From: Hamadaea flava
GTDB taxonomy: Bacteria; Actinomycetota; Actinomycetes; Mycobacteriales; Micromonosporaceae
NCBI RefSeq assembly: GCF_024172085.1
Contig: NZ_JAMZDZ010000001.1
Coordinates: forward strand, 8,246,001-8,310,000
Length of the DNA stretch: 64,000 nt
Direction of reading: 5' to 3'
This document shows, in pieces, positions 42,629 through 51,297 of this stretch. The notes under the pieces are model-generated. The model was not told the origin of the DNA and did no database searches. It worked only from the letters and a program-made list of their open reading frames with translations. The first letter of the stretch is position 1. Each line of letters opens with the position of its first letter. The translations under genes were made by a program, and so were the position numbers.

Positions 42629-42636
42629 AAGGGGGT

Positions 42637-43179
42637 ATGATGCTGATCATGCTCGAACTGGCGATCCTGGGTTTCCTCTACGACGAGCCGTTGCACGGGT
42701 ACGACCTGCGCAAGCGGGTCGGCGCGCTGACCGGGCACGTCCGCCCGATCGCCGACGGCACCCTGTATCCGCTGCTCAAGCGGATGGAAGCGGCCGGACT
42801 CCTGAGCCGTGAGCTGCAACCCGGCTCGGTGGCGGCGCCCCGGCACATGCTCTCGCTGACCCCCGCCGGGCGAAAAGCGCTGCTCGACCGGCTCCGCGAA
42901 CCGGACGAGCTGTTCATCACCGACGAGAACCGGTGGTTCACCCTGCTGGCCTTCCTGCGGTTGCTGGACGACGCGGCCGCGCAGGCGGTCGTGCTGCGGC
43001 GGCGCCTGGAGTTCCTGACGCAGCCGGCGAGCTTCCTCTGGGACGGCGAACGGCCGTTGCGCGCCGCAGACTTCGACGATCCGTTCCGGCGCGGGCTGTT
43101 CACGATCGCGACGGCCACCTCGCGGACCGAACTCACCTGGCTGCGGCAGACCCTGACCGAGCTGGAACCGGCTACCTGA
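42637..43179 (+). CDS. PadR-family transcriptional regulator
   Basis: This 180-residue protein has the PadR winged helix with ELAILGFLYDEPLHGYDLRKRV, the DGTLYPLLKRMEAAGLL recognition region and a C-terminal dimerisation domain. Three ATGs (42637, 42640, 42649) compete. GGGGG is closest to the first two, so the exact start is uncertain by four residues. It is divergent from the alpha/beta-hydrolase gene, which it probably represses. Confidence 0.92.
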   Translation: MMLIMLELAILGFLYDEPLHGYDLRKRVGALTGHVRPIADGTLYPLLKRMEAAGLLSRELQPGSVAAPRHMLSLTPAGRKALLDRLREPDELFITDENRWFTLLAFLRLLDDAAAQAVVLRRRLEFLTQPASFLWDGERPLRAADFDDPFRRGLFTIATATSRTELTWLRQTLTELEPAT

Positions 43180-43259
43180 CGGCTCGCCTTCTTCGGGGCT
43201 GCGGGCTTGTCGGCCGGCTGGGCATTTTTCGGGGCGGCTCCGCATTTGGGGCGGCTGGT

Positions 43260-43312
43260 CTTATCGGGGGCGGCTCCGTTTATCGGGCGGCGGCTCCGTT
43301 TATCGGGCGGCG
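43260..43312. repeat. Short tandem repeat at the 3' end of the DUF817 gene
   Basis: A 19-20-base unit (TTATCGGGCGGCGGCTCCG and a variant) occurs about 2.7 times. The last partial copy contains the stop codon of the DUF817 gene, so the gene end has been duplicated downstream, probably by slippage. Confidence 0.7.
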
Positions 43313-44199
43313 GTGGTGAGGTCGCGGTCGGGGAGCGGTTCGGCCGTGTCCGGCGGCCGGGGCGGATACACCCATGCGACCATCACGACCGAGATGATCA
43401 TCAGGAGGAACCAGGAGCCGAGCTTGCTCGGCGAGACCAGGTGCCAACCGCCGGCCTGACTCGGGTAGGACCAGGCGTGCGACCAGGTCGCGATGTTCTC
43501 GGCCAGCCAGATGAACACGGCGACGAGCCCGAACCCGACCAGCAGCGGCATCCGCAGCCGTCGGCGGAAGATCCGGAAATACATCACGCACCGCCCGAAC
43601 ACGACCGCCACCACGGCGGTGATCACCCAGCGCAGATCGGCGATGTAGTGGTGGCTGAAGAAGTTGACGTAGATCGCGACCGCCACCGCGACCGTCGCCC
43701 ACTGCCGCGGATAGCGTACGAACCGCAGGTCGAACAGCCGGTAGACGCGGACCAGGTAGGAGCCGACGGCGGCGTACATGAAGCCGGAGAACAACGGGAC
43801 GTGGCCCAGCCGCAGCACACCCGTCTCCTCGTACGCCCACGACCCGACCGCGGTCTTGAACAGCTCCATGCCGGTTCCGACGACATGGAAGAGGATGACC
43901 ACTCGCAACTCGCGCAGCGTCTCCAGGCGAGCCGCGACCATGATGATCTGGATGAGCACGGCGGCGAGAGTGAGCGCGTCGTTGCGTACCAGCGGAGCGG
44001 AGTCCGGCCACCAGAGCCGGGCTGCGAAGATCACCGCCAGCATCGCCGCGCCGAAGACGCACGCCCACGCCTGCTTCGCGGTGAACGCTGCGAACTCGAC
44101 CAGCCAACTGCGCCAACCGGTACGCGGAGCGCGGTCGAGCCAGCCGTGAACCCGCCGATCGAGTGCGCTTTCGGTGCTGGTCAAGGGGCTTTCGGGCAC
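43300..44199 (-). CDS. DUF817-family membrane protein
   Basis: This 299-residue integral membrane protein has about eight spans. Family features include FHVVGTGMELFKTAVGSW, PLFSGFMYAAVGSYLVRVY and FFSHHYIADLRW, the last with paired histidines that may bind metal. The GTG at 44199 is taken as the start because the upstream coding-like stretch is an unlikely, basic tail. The function of the family is unknown. A divergent sigma-factor gene lies 223 bp away. Confidence 0.85.
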   Translation of the reverse strand: MPESPLTSTESALDRRVHGWLDRAPRTGWRSWLVEFAAFTAKQAWACVFGAAMLAVIFAARLWWPDSAPLVRNDALTLAAVLIQIIMVAARLETLRELRVVILFHVVGTGMELFKTAVGSWAYEETGVLRLGHVPLFSGFMYAAVGSYLVRVYRLFDLRFVRYPRQWATVAVAVAIYVNFFSHHYIADLRWVITAVVAVVFGRCVMYFRIFRRRLRMPLLVGFGLVAVFIWLAENIATWSHAWSYPSQAGGWHLVSPSKLGSWFLLMIISVVMVAWVYPPRPPDTAEPLPDRDLTTAAR

Positions 44200-44256
44200 C
44201 CGACGCAGTGTACTTGCCGGCCTCTTTCGCGGTCTGCTCGCGGCCCGTTGGTGGCT

Positions 44257-44327
44257 TTGGCGGCGGATCAGGGATATGCATGCGATCTTGGGCGGCTGTA
44301 GCGGGCATATCCGTGATCTGCCGCCAA
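44257..44327. repeat. GATCA-family inverted repeat in a divergent promoter region
   Basis: Two 23-base arms with two mismatches (44257-44279 and 44305-44327) flank a 25-base loop. The arm includes GGATCAGGG. It lies between the divergent DUF817 and sigma-factor genes, so it is not a simple terminator. Confidence 0.65.
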
Positions 44328-44422
44328 CGCGCGCGAAGCGCCGCAGCCGGCCGAGCGCGGCGCGAAAACGCGACGGATAGGTCGGGGAGAGCTGGGCGTC
44401 TGTAGGGGTGGAGGGAGGTCGT

Positions 44423-44929
44423 ATGGACGAGCACGAACGGTTCGCCGAGTTCGCCCGGGTGCGTACGCCCGCGCTGATTCGAGCGGCGTACCTGCTCACC
44501 GGCGATCAGCATGCCGCCGAGGATCTGGTGCAGTCGGCACTGACCAAGACGTACGCCCACTGGCGCCGGGTCCGGCACGAGGATCCGGAGGCTTATGTGC
44601 GTACGGCGATGTATCGCGAGCAGGTCAGCTGGTGGCGGCGGCGGTCACGGCAGCGGCAGGTCGCCCCGACCTGGGCACTGCCCGAGCGGCAAGCGGACCC
44701 GGCCGATCACGCCGGGTTGCGGCTGGCGATGCGGGAGGCGTTGCTGCGGCTGCCGCAGCCGCAGCGGGCGGTCGTGGTCCTGCGCTACTACGAGGACCTC
44801 TCGGAGACCCAGGTCGCCGAGATCCTGGGCTGCTCGATCGGGACCGTCCGCAGCCGAGCGAACCGGGCGGTCCAACGGTTGCGGGAGACGCTGCCGACGG
44901 CCGAACCACTTGTGGAGGTGCGGGCATGA
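44423..44929 (+). CDS. SigE-family RNA polymerase sigma-70 factor
   Basis: This 168-residue ECF-type sigma factor starts at ATG with GGAGGT upstream. Region 2 includes LIRAAYLLTGDQHAAEDLVQ and region 4 includes LPQPQRAVVVLRYYEDLSE and GCSIGTVRSRANRAVQRLR. It matches the SigE/SACE_1833-like family common in actinobacteria. The next gene overlaps its stop by four bases and encodes a one-span protein that may act as its anti-sigma factor. Confidence 0.93.
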   Translation: MDEHERFAEFARVRTPALIRAAYLLTGDQHAAEDLVQSALTKTYAHWRRVRHEDPEAYVRTAMYREQVSWWRRRSRQRQVAPTWALPERQADPADHAGLRLAMREALLRLPQPQRAVVVLRYYEDLSETQVAEILGCSIGTVRSRANRAVQRLRETLPTAEPLVEVRA

Positions 44930-45384
44930 ACCAGTTCGACGACTTCCTCCGGTCCACCCTGTCCGAGATCGCCGAGGAGGCAGTTCCAGTGAATCTCACC
45001 CAGCGGGCCGTGGTCGCGGCCCGGCGTAAGCGCGCCACCACTCTCGCGGTCGCGGGGGTCGCGGTCGCCACGATTCTCATCGGTACGCCGATAGCCGTGG
45101 CCGCCGCCGGTGGCGGGCAGACGCCCGCGACGCCGTCCCCATCGCCGTCCGCACCTGTCCCCTCGCCGTCGTCGACGCTCCCGCCGACGACCGTGCCGAC
45201 TCCGTCCGGCTCGGTTCCGACGGCCGAGCCGTCGCCGTCTGAATCGGGTCCGGTGGTCGTGCCGTCGCCGTCGAAGACGAAGCCGGCCAAGCAGCCGACG
45301 CCGTCCCCCTCGGCCGAGGCGCCGACGGCCTCCCCGTCGCCGTCCCGGCCGTCGAACTACCCGAGTCCGTCCCCGACGCGGTAG
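44926..45384 (+). CDS. Membrane protein with a Pro/Ser/Thr-rich tail, possible anti-sigma partner
   Basis: This 152-residue protein starts at an ATG overlapping the sigma-factor stop (ATGA). A short cytoplasmic domain (FDDFLRSTLSEIAEEA) is followed by one membrane span (residues 38-60) and about 90 residues of low-complexity Pro/Ser/Thr that would lie outside the cell. The domain order matches membrane anti-sigma factors or sigma-linked membrane proteins, but no zinc-finger HxxxCxxC motif is visible. Confidence 0.8.
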   Translation: MNQFDDFLRSTLSEIAEEAVPVNLTQRAVVAARRKRATTLAVAGVAVATILIGTPIAVAAAGGGQTPATPSPSPSAPVPSPSSTLPPTTVPTPSGSVPTAEPSPSESGPVVVPSPSKTKPAKQPTPSPSAEAPTASPSPSRPSNYPSPSPTR

Positions 45385-45437
45385 CGCCACCCCGCCCGCC
45401 TCCCATGCCGTTGCGCGGGGGCGGGCGGAAACGAGTA

Positions 45438-45482
45438 TGACGTGGCGCAGGTATCGCACGCCGGGATGCCTGCGCCACGTCA
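45438..45482. terminator. Bidirectional hairpin terminator
   Basis: Perfect 14-base arms TGACGTGGCGCAGG and CCTGCGCCACGTCA with a 17-base loop. It lies between the convergent genes ending at 45384 and 45489. Confidence 0.8.
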
Positions 45483-45488
45483 CGGTCG

Positions 45489-46049
45489 TCAGAGGCCGGT
45501 CCGTCCCAGGTACGCCAGCAGCCGCCGATGCGGCACGGCATCCGCCGCGATCGGCTGCTCCGGACCGAACGCGCCCATCCGCCGGAACGGCTCTATGTCC
45601 ATGCCCCGCATCGTGGCGAGCAGCTGCGCGCACGCGTCGTCGTCGACGAGGTCGGGACGGCCGATCACCACGGCGAGGTCGGCTCCGTGCACGAGTATCT
45701 CGGTGAGATGGATCAACGCAGCGACTGGTGCGGGCATCGGCCCGAACGACAGCTGCACCGTCCTGTTCAGAGCGTCGGGCTGACACCAAGCGGCCTGGTC
45801 GAGCGCGTACGCGAGTGCGTACGCGGTCTGATGGTTGTCGCCCAGCCAGTCGTCGTGGTGATCGCCGCCGGCTGGTACGCCGGTCAGCTCGGCGGCGAAG
45901 ATCCGCATCCCGCCGACGAGGTGGTTCAGCTCGAAGCGCACGTCCCAGCCGGCGCACGGGGACGGGGCGCCGAGCTGGCCGGGGGACACGCTGCGCACGA
46001 TGCCGCTGGTCATGCCGAGGGCGGCGTCGATCTGGTCGATCACGGTCAC
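45489..46049 (-). CDS. TIGR03086-like (DinB/maleylpyruvate isomerase fold) metal-binding protein
   Basis: This 186-residue protein starts at GTG with AGGAGT upstream. It has the four-helix DinB-like fold. Likely metal ligands lie in CAGWDVRFELNHLVGG and in LTEILVHGADL, both typical of actinobacterial TIGR03086 proteins, some of which use mycothiol. It is divergent from a TetR gene, and two palindromes lie between them, so it is probably the regulated target. The substrate is unknown. Confidence 0.85.
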   Translation of the reverse strand: MTVIDQIDAALGMTSGIVRSVSPGQLGAPSPCAGWDVRFELNHLVGGMRIFAAELTGVPAGGDHHDDWLGDNHQTAYALAYALDQAAWCQPDALNRTVQLSFGPMPAPVAALIHLTEILVHGADLAVVIGRPDLVDDDACAQLLATMRGMDIEPFRRMGAFGPEQPIAADAVPHRRLLAYLGRTGL

Positions 46050-46058
46050 GACGACTCC

Positions 46059-46127
46059 TAACGCAGTTATTCGCTGCGTTAAGACGCTAGTGTCGGCAGG
46101 TCACTAACGCAAGTGTGAGCTGCGTTA
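46059..46127. promoter_or_regulatory. Two TetR operators in a divergent spacer
   Basis: TAACGCAG/CTGCGTTA (46059-46081, 7-base spacer) and TAACGCA/TGCGTTA (46105-46127, 9-base spacer) are inverted repeats with the same half-site, 46 bp apart. They lie between the divergent genes at 46049 and 46138. Confidence 0.75.
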
Positions 46128-46137
46128 AGCTGAAGCC

Positions 46138-46704
46138 ATGGTGGACAAGCCCAAACGGCCCGGCGGGCGCAGTGCCCGCGTACGCGCGGCGGTGCATCAG
46201 GCCGTCACCGAGCTGGCGGCCGAACGTGGCTATGGCGCGTTCACCATCGGCGACGTGGCGGCTCGGGCGCAGGTCGCCGATACGAGCATCTACCGCCGAT
46301 GGGGCAGCCTGGAGGCACTCAGCGCCGACGTGGCGCTCGACTGGCTCACGACGTCGTCGCCGATGCCCGACACGGGCAGCCTGCGCGACGACCTCCGGGC
46401 GTACGCGGCGGGCGTCGCGCGTGACGTCAGCGGGCCGTCGGGGCTCGCCGTACTGCGGCTCGTCATCGCGTTGGCGGCGGCCGGTGAACCGGGACTCGCC
46501 GCCCGCGACCGGTTCATCGCCGAGCGGGGCGGCCAGTTGCAGCAGCTGCTGGACCGTGCGACGGCGCGCGGCGAACCAGCACCGTCCACACTAGACATCG
46601 TGGATCACGTGCTCGCGCCGTTGTACGTACGCGTCCTCTTCGGTCTCGGCCCGCTGACGCCGGAGTACGTCGACGACCTGGTAGAGCGGCTGCTGACAGC
46701 GTGA
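46138..46704 (+). CDS. TetR-family repressor
   Basis: This 188-residue protein has the TetR HTH (AFTIGDVAARAQVADTSIYRRWGSLEALSADV) and a C-terminal domain of the TetR_C_11/C_16 kind. The gene has ATG at 46138, just after the second operator. It presumably represses itself and the divergent TIGR03086-like gene. It ends 4 bp before the convergent lipoprotein gene. Confidence 0.92.
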   Translation: MVDKPKRPGGRSARVRAAVHQAVTELAAERGYGAFTIGDVAARAQVADTSIYRRWGSLEALSADVALDWLTTSSPMPDTGSLRDDLRAYAAGVARDVSGPSGLAVLRLVIALAAAGEPGLAARDRFIAERGGQLQQLLDRATARGEPAPSTLDIVDHVLAPLYVRVLFGLGPLTPEYVDDLVERLLTA

Positions 46705-46707
46705 GGT

Positions 46708-47691
46708 TCAGAGGCAGACGTCCACGCCGAGCGTCCCCGCGGTCACCCGCTTGCGGAACGTCTGCGAATCCTGAGCTTTCAGGTCGAAGCCGAGCACCCG
46801 CCCGCTGACGGAGCTGCCGGTGACCTGAATCCCGTCCGGGTCGCCGGCCAGCCCGCCGACGGTACGCACCGCCGCCGCCCGCCCCTCCCGATTCGCCGCC
46901 GCGGCGCGCTCGTCGGCGAACGTCATTCCCGCGTACGCCGTGGTCGCCGATGTCACCGCGATGAGCTGCGCCTGCGGGGCGGTGAACGGGCCGCTGAACA
47001 GCCCGCGTACCGCTTGCATCTGCTCGGGAGTGGCGCGGCCCTTGCTCACCAGGCGGTCGAGTTTTCTGCAGGCGGCGGAGCCGACGGACATCGCGGCGGT
47101 GAGCACGGGGCGGGCGGCGACCGCGGACAGGAGCGGCTTCAGCGCGTCCAGCCGGCCGAGCGGGTGCGGCGGGGCCGCGAGGACGGAACGGACCGTGGTC
47201 GCGTCCGGGCCCGCGACGAGCAGCCGCCGGTCGAGGTCGACCCCGATGGTCCGCGCCGGAATCGTCCACATGTGACGTTGGTCCATGGTTCCGGTGTAGA
47301 CGGCGCCGTCGGCGTGATAGCCCAGCCCGGTGAGCTTGCCCGGGAGCGCGGCCAGATCGGCTTCGGCGTAGTGCAGGATCGCCGTCGTGGCCGTGCCCGG
47401 CTGCCACAGGTCCAGCTCCCAGTCGGCGTCGATCGACCGGATGCCGAGATCACGTCGCAGCGCGTCGTCGTCACGGAGCAGCGCAGCGGCGAAGGCTCCC
47501 GAGTCCTTGTGCCCCAGCGCGTCCCAGTCGGTGAACAGGGCGTTCGCGTCGGCCAGCTCGGGGACGACGTCCAGCGCGGCGGCCAGCGTCGAGTCGGGCC
47601 GGCTGCCGGCCGTCGTCGAGCCGGGGGAGCAGGCACCGGCAGCGAGTGCGATGCCGACAGCGACGGCTTGGAAGAGGCGTACGGAAGCCAC
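46708..47691 (-). CDS. Lipoprotein of unknown function
   Basis: This 327-residue protein has a lipobox (LAAGAC at about residue 16-21) and is therefore membrane-anchored outside the cell. The body has a mixed alpha/beta pattern with DLWQPGTATTAILHYAEADLAAL and IGVDLDRRLLVAGPDATTVRSVL. The two remaining cysteines lie at about 207 and 326. No family is recognised. It is divergent from the Imm51-like gene. Confidence 0.8.
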   Translation of the reverse strand: MASVRLFQAVAVGIALAAGACSPGSTTAGSRPDSTLAAALDVVPELADANALFTDWDALGHKDSGAFAAALLRDDDALRRDLGIRSIDADWELDLWQPGTATTAILHYAEADLAALPGKLTGLGYHADGAVYTGTMDQRHMWTIPARTIGVDLDRRLLVAGPDATTVRSVLAAPPHPLGRLDALKPLLSAVAARPVLTAAMSVGSAACRKLDRLVSKGRATPEQMQAVRGLFSGPFTAPQAQLIAVTSATTAYAGMTFADERAAAANREGRAAAVRTVGGLAGDPDGIQVTGSSVSGRVLGFDLKAQDSQTFRKRVTAGTLGVDVCL

Positions 47692-47723
47692 GCTGGGACC
47701 CTAGTCGATGCGACAATGCCACG

Positions 47724-48062
47724 GTGCATCCGCTGAAGCTGGTCGAGACGACCCCCGGTAAGTACTCGCTGCTGCTCAACGCGGGATCGACCGCGGTGGA
47801 CGAGCTGATCGAGGAACTCGGCCACGAACCCAACGGCTACTTCTGGGAAGGCGTCGCACAGCTCGTCGTGCGAAACGACGCGCCCGACCTGGCGGGGCGG
47901 CTCGCGTACGACCCGGAAGGCGGCATGTTCTGCGCCTACGGCACGGACCGGGCCGCGCTGGAACACCTCGGCGCGCGGATGAGCGCGCTGGCGAACGATC
48001 CCGACAGCATGCGTGAGCTGGTCGCGCGGGGCGAGGAAAGCGGGTTCGAGTTCGACGATTGA
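47724..48062 (+). CDS. Imm51-like small immunity-type protein
   Basis: This 112-residue protein starts at a GTG giving VHPLKLVETTPGKYSLLLN. The YDPEGGMFCAYGTDRAALEHL segment and the helix/strand layout resemble the Imm51 family of polymorphic-toxin immunity proteins. The family name is a recollection and should be searched. No toxin gene lies beside it, so it may be an orphan immunity gene or do another job. An SDR gene follows 15 bp downstream and is probably cotranscribed. Confidence 0.75.
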   Translation: MHPLKLVETTPGKYSLLLNAGSTAVDELIEELGHEPNGYFWEGVAQLVVRNDAPDLAGRLAYDPEGGMFCAYGTDRAALEHLGARMSALANDPDSMRELVARGEESGFEFDD

Positions 48063-48077
48063 GGATAGGTTGAGGCC

Positions 48078-48827
48078 ATGGCTATCTATCCGGATCTGGC
48101 GGGCAAGACGGTCGTGGTCACCGGCGGTTCGCGTGGCATCGGCGCGCAGACCGCGCGGGCGTTCGCCGAACAGGGCGCGCGGGTCGCGGTGATCGGCCGC
48201 GACCAGGCCGCGCTGGACGAGGTCGCGTCCACATTGCCCGCCGGGCTCGCGCTCCGCGCGGATGTCACGGACTTCGCCCAGATCGATCAGGCGATGGTAC
48301 GCATAGAGCAGGAACTGGGTCCCGTCGAGGTGCTCGCGGCATTCGCGGGTGGGCAGGGCGCTCCGGCGCCGAGCTGGCAGCTGGACCCGGCCCGGTGGCG
48401 TGAGGTGCTCGAGTCCGACCTGACGTCGACGTTCCTGACGGTCCGGGCGTTCCTGCCCGGCATGGTCGACCGGGGCCGGGGCGCGATCGTCACGATGTCC
48501 TCGGCGGCGGGCCGTCAGCCGAGCCGGGCCAACGTCGCGTACGCGGCCGCCAACGCCGGGGTGGTGATGCTGACCCGGCAGCTGGCCGACGAGGTCGGGC
48601 CGCACGGCGTACGCGTGAACTGCATCGCGCCGTCGTCGATCCGCACCGAACGCGTCGAGCGGATGATGCCGCCGGAGATGGCCGAGCGCATCGCCGAGGC
48701 GCATCCGCTGCGCCGCATGGGCACCCCCGACGACGTCGCCTCGGCCGCCGTGTTCCTGGCATCGGACGCGTCCGGCTGGATCACCGGAGTGACCGTCGAC
48801 GTGGCAGGCGGCAAGATCACCAACTGA
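48078..48827 (+). CDS. Short-chain dehydrogenase/reductase with a changed active site
   Basis: This 249-residue SDR has the TGGSRGIG cofactor motif at about residues 15-22 and the catalytic serine in TMSSAAG. The tyrosine lies in VAYAAANAG, and the C-terminus carries the usual FLASDASGWITGVTVDVAGG. In the YxxxK active-site motif the lysine codon is replaced by AAC (Asn), so normal catalysis is in doubt. It follows the Imm51-like gene closely. Confidence 0.9.
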   Translation: MAIYPDLAGKTVVVTGGSRGIGAQTARAFAEQGARVAVIGRDQAALDEVASTLPAGLALRADVTDFAQIDQAMVRIEQELGPVEVLAAFAGGQGAPAPSWQLDPARWREVLESDLTSTFLTVRAFLPGMVDRGRGAIVTMSSAAGRQPSRANVAYAAANAGVVMLTRQLADEVGPHGVRVNCIAPSSIRTERVERMMPPEMAERIAEAHPLRRMGTPDDVASAAVFLASDASGWITGVTVDVAGGKITN

Positions 48828-48850
48828 GGCCGCCACGCGTCGTTCTCGGG

Positions 48851-48948
48851 CTGGATCAGGGTTTCAGGTCGAATCTTGGGCTGACTGCACTCCTGGCGGC
48901 TCGCCCGAGAGGCTCCCCGGCGAGATTCGACCTGAAACCCTGATCCAG
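48851..48948. terminator. Large GATCA-family inverted repeat between convergent genes
   Basis: Perfect 26-base arms (48851-48876 and 48923-48948) flank a 46-base loop. It lies between the convergent SDR and GH3 genes and is long enough to act as a bidirectional terminator. The arms match those of 27514-27565. Confidence 0.75.
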
Positions 48949-48956
48949 TGGCACTT

Positions 48957-51239
48957 TCAGGCCGCCAGTTCGGTACGCGTCCAGCGGGGAGACTCGGCGT
49001 CGATCGGATGGACCGGGCCGACCAGCTCGGTGCGTACCTGGGTCTGCCGGTCGGCGCTGGTGCCCACCCACAGGTCGACCGCGCCGGGTTCGACGACGCG
49101 CCGGTAGGACCGGTCGGTGAAGGCCAGCCGGGTGGTCGGCACGACGAACCGGATCGTCTTCGACTGCCCCGGCCGCAGGTGTACGCGCTGGTAGCCGAGC
49201 AGCTGCGCGACCGGGCGGGTGACCGAGCCGGCGAGATCGCGGCCGTACAACTGAACCACGTCGTCGCCCGGGATCGATCCAGTGTTGGTCACGCGGACGA
49301 CGACCGGCAGGTAGCCGTCGGTCGGCACCTGTTCCGGCGCGCTCAGCTCGTCGTATGCGTACGTCGTGTACGACAGACCGAACCCGAACGGCGCGGCCGG
49401 GGTCGACGACAGGTTGGTGACCTCGTCGCCTTCACCCAGCGCCACGTGCAGATAGGAGTAGGGCTGCGCGCCGGCCGAGCGAGGGATGCTGACCGGCAGT
49501 CGGCCGGACGGGTTGACGGTTCCGGCCAGGACCCCCGCGACCGCGGCGGAGCCTTCCTCTCCAGGGAAGAACGCCTGGACGACCGCGGCGCACCGTTGCA
49601 TCGCCCAGTCCACGGCGTACGGGCGGCCGGTGATCAGCACCAGGACCGTCGGGGTGCCGGTGGCGAGCACCGCCTCGACGAGTTCCCGCTGGACGCCGGG
49701 CAACTCCAGATCGTCGCGATCGCAGCCTTCGCCGACGGTGCCACGCCCGAACAGTCCGGCGTGGTCGCCCATGACGAGCACCGCCACGTCGGCGCTGGTG
49801 GCCGCGGCGACGGCCGCCTCGAAACCGGAGCGGTCGTCATCGTCGACCGCGCAGGCGGGGGTGTAGGTCACCTGAGCGAACTCGTCGCGCAGGGCGTCGA
49901 GCACCGTCGGGGCCTCGATGCCGGGGTCGATCCCCGGGTGCTGTGGCAGCACGTGGTTGACGAACGAGTAGCAGCCGAACAACGCACCCATCCGATCGGC
50001 GTTCGGCCCCATGACCGCGAGCCGGCGTCCGGCCGGCAGCGGCAGCGTACCGTCGTTGTGCAGCAGCACCACCGACTCCTCGGCGAGCTTGCGGGCCAGC
50101 GCGCGATGCCGGGGAGAGTCGAGGTCCACACCGGTCGGCGGCTCCTCCTCGAACTTCGCGTCCAGCAGCCCCAGGTCCAGCTTCTCTTGCAGAACCCGCA
50201 GCACCGCCCGGTCGACGTACGCCTCGTCGATCCGCCCGGCGCGCACCGCTTCGGCCAGCGGTGCGGCGTACGCGTCGCCGGTGGGCAACTCGATGTCGAC
50301 CCCGGCGGTCAACGCCTGGACGGCGGCCTCCCCGAGGTCGGCCGCGATGTGATGCAGCAGCTGCAGGAACGCGACGCCGAAGTAGTCGGAGACGAGGGTT
50401 CCGTCGAAGCCCCACTGCTCGCGCAGCGTACCGGTGAGCAGGGTGGGGTCGGCGGCGACCGGGACTCCGTCGATCTCGGCGTACGAGTGCATGATCGAAC
50501 GGGCCTTGCCGTCGAGCACGGCCATCTCGAACGGCGGCAGCAGCACGTCGGCGACCTCGCGGGGGCCCGCGTGGACGGGGGCGAAGTTGCGCCCGGCCCG
50601 CGAGTTGGAGTAGCCGACGAAGTGTTTGAGCGTCGCGTGCACGCCCTGCGATTGCAGCCCCTGCACGTAGGAGGTGCCGACGGTGCCGACGAGGTACGGG
50701 TCCTCAGCGATGCACTCGTCGACGCGTCCCCATCGGGGATCGCGGATCACGTCGAGCACCGGCGCCAGCCCCTGATGTACGCCCAGCGCCCGCATCGACT
50801 CGCCGATGGCGGCCGCCATCTCCTCGACGAGGCCGGGATTGAAGGAGGCGCCCCAGGCGAGGGGAGTGGGGAAGGTGGCCGCCTTCCAGACCGACAGCCC
50901 GGTCAGGCACTCCTCGTGCACGATCGCCGGGATGCCGAGCCGGGTGTTGGTGACCAGGCCCCGCTGGAACTCCCACAGCCAGCGCGCCCGTTCGTCGGCG
51001 TCGACCGGCTTGGTCCCGTACGCCCGCGTGAGGTGGCCCAGCCCGTGTCGGCTGAAGTTGGCCAGGGTGGGCGGCTCGCCGAAGTCGCCTTGCAGCGGCG
51101 CGACCGCGTCGCCGTCGTCCTTCTCCCAGAAGCCGACGATCTGGGCCAGCTTCTCCTCGAGGGTCATCTGGGCGAGGAGGCTGAGGATCCGTTGCCGCGG
51201 TTGCGGGCTGGTGTCGGCCAAGGCCGGGACCTCGGTCAT
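48957..51239 (-). CDS. GH3 beta-xylosidase/beta-glucosidase-type hydrolase
   Basis: This 760-residue protein has no signal peptide and is likely cytoplasmic. The GH3 N-terminal barrel carries the nucleophile Asp285 in TLVSDYFGV, with KHFVGYS and HATLKH substrate-site motifs. The (alpha/beta)6 domain includes ESVVLLHNDGTLPL, and a C-terminal fibronectin-III-like domain includes GDDVVQLYGRD. AAGGAG precedes the ATG. It is followed upstream by a CUT1 importer, so it should hydrolyse imported xylo-oligosaccharides or related sugars. Beta-xylosidase activity is the best guess. Confidence 0.92.
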   Translation of the reverse strand: MTEVPALADTSPQPRQRILSLLAQMTLEEKLAQIVGFWEKDDGDAVAPLQGDFGEPPTLANFSRHGLGHLTRAYGTKPVDADERARWLWEFQRGLVTNTRLGIPAIVHEECLTGLSVWKAATFPTPLAWGASFNPGLVEEMAAAIGESMRALGVHQGLAPVLDVIRDPRWGRVDECIAEDPYLVGTVGTSYVQGLQSQGVHATLKHFVGYSNSRAGRNFAPVHAGPREVADVLLPPFEMAVLDGKARSIMHSYAEIDGVPVAADPTLLTGTLREQWGFDGTLVSDYFGVAFLQLLHHIAADLGEAAVQALTAGVDIELPTGDAYAAPLAEAVRAGRIDEAYVDRAVLRVLQEKLDLGLLDAKFEEEPPTGVDLDSPRHRALARKLAEESVVLLHNDGTLPLPAGRRLAVMGPNADRMGALFGCYSFVNHVLPQHPGIDPGIEAPTVLDALRDEFAQVTYTPACAVDDDDRSGFEAAVAAATSADVAVLVMGDHAGLFGRGTVGEGCDRDDLELPGVQRELVEAVLATGTPTVLVLITGRPYAVDWAMQRCAAVVQAFFPGEEGSAAVAGVLAGTVNPSGRLPVSIPRSAGAQPYSYLHVALGEGDEVTNLSSTPAAPFGFGLSYTTYAYDELSAPEQVPTDGYLPVVVRVTNTGSIPGDDVVQLYGRDLAGSVTRPVAQLLGYQRVHLRPGQSKTIRFVVPTTRLAFTDRSYRRVVEPGAVDLWVGTSADRQTQVRTELVGPVHPIDAESPRWTRTELAA

Positions 51240-51297
51240 GATGTGCTCCTTCGTACCTTGTGGCGCAGGAACCGGGTGGTGCGGGAACGGTGCGGCA

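Noticed and set aside
44163-44407. Short plus-strand genes in the DUF817/sigma spacer
   Set aside because: Translations are arginine-rich and overlap the inverted repeat; no ribosome site fits.
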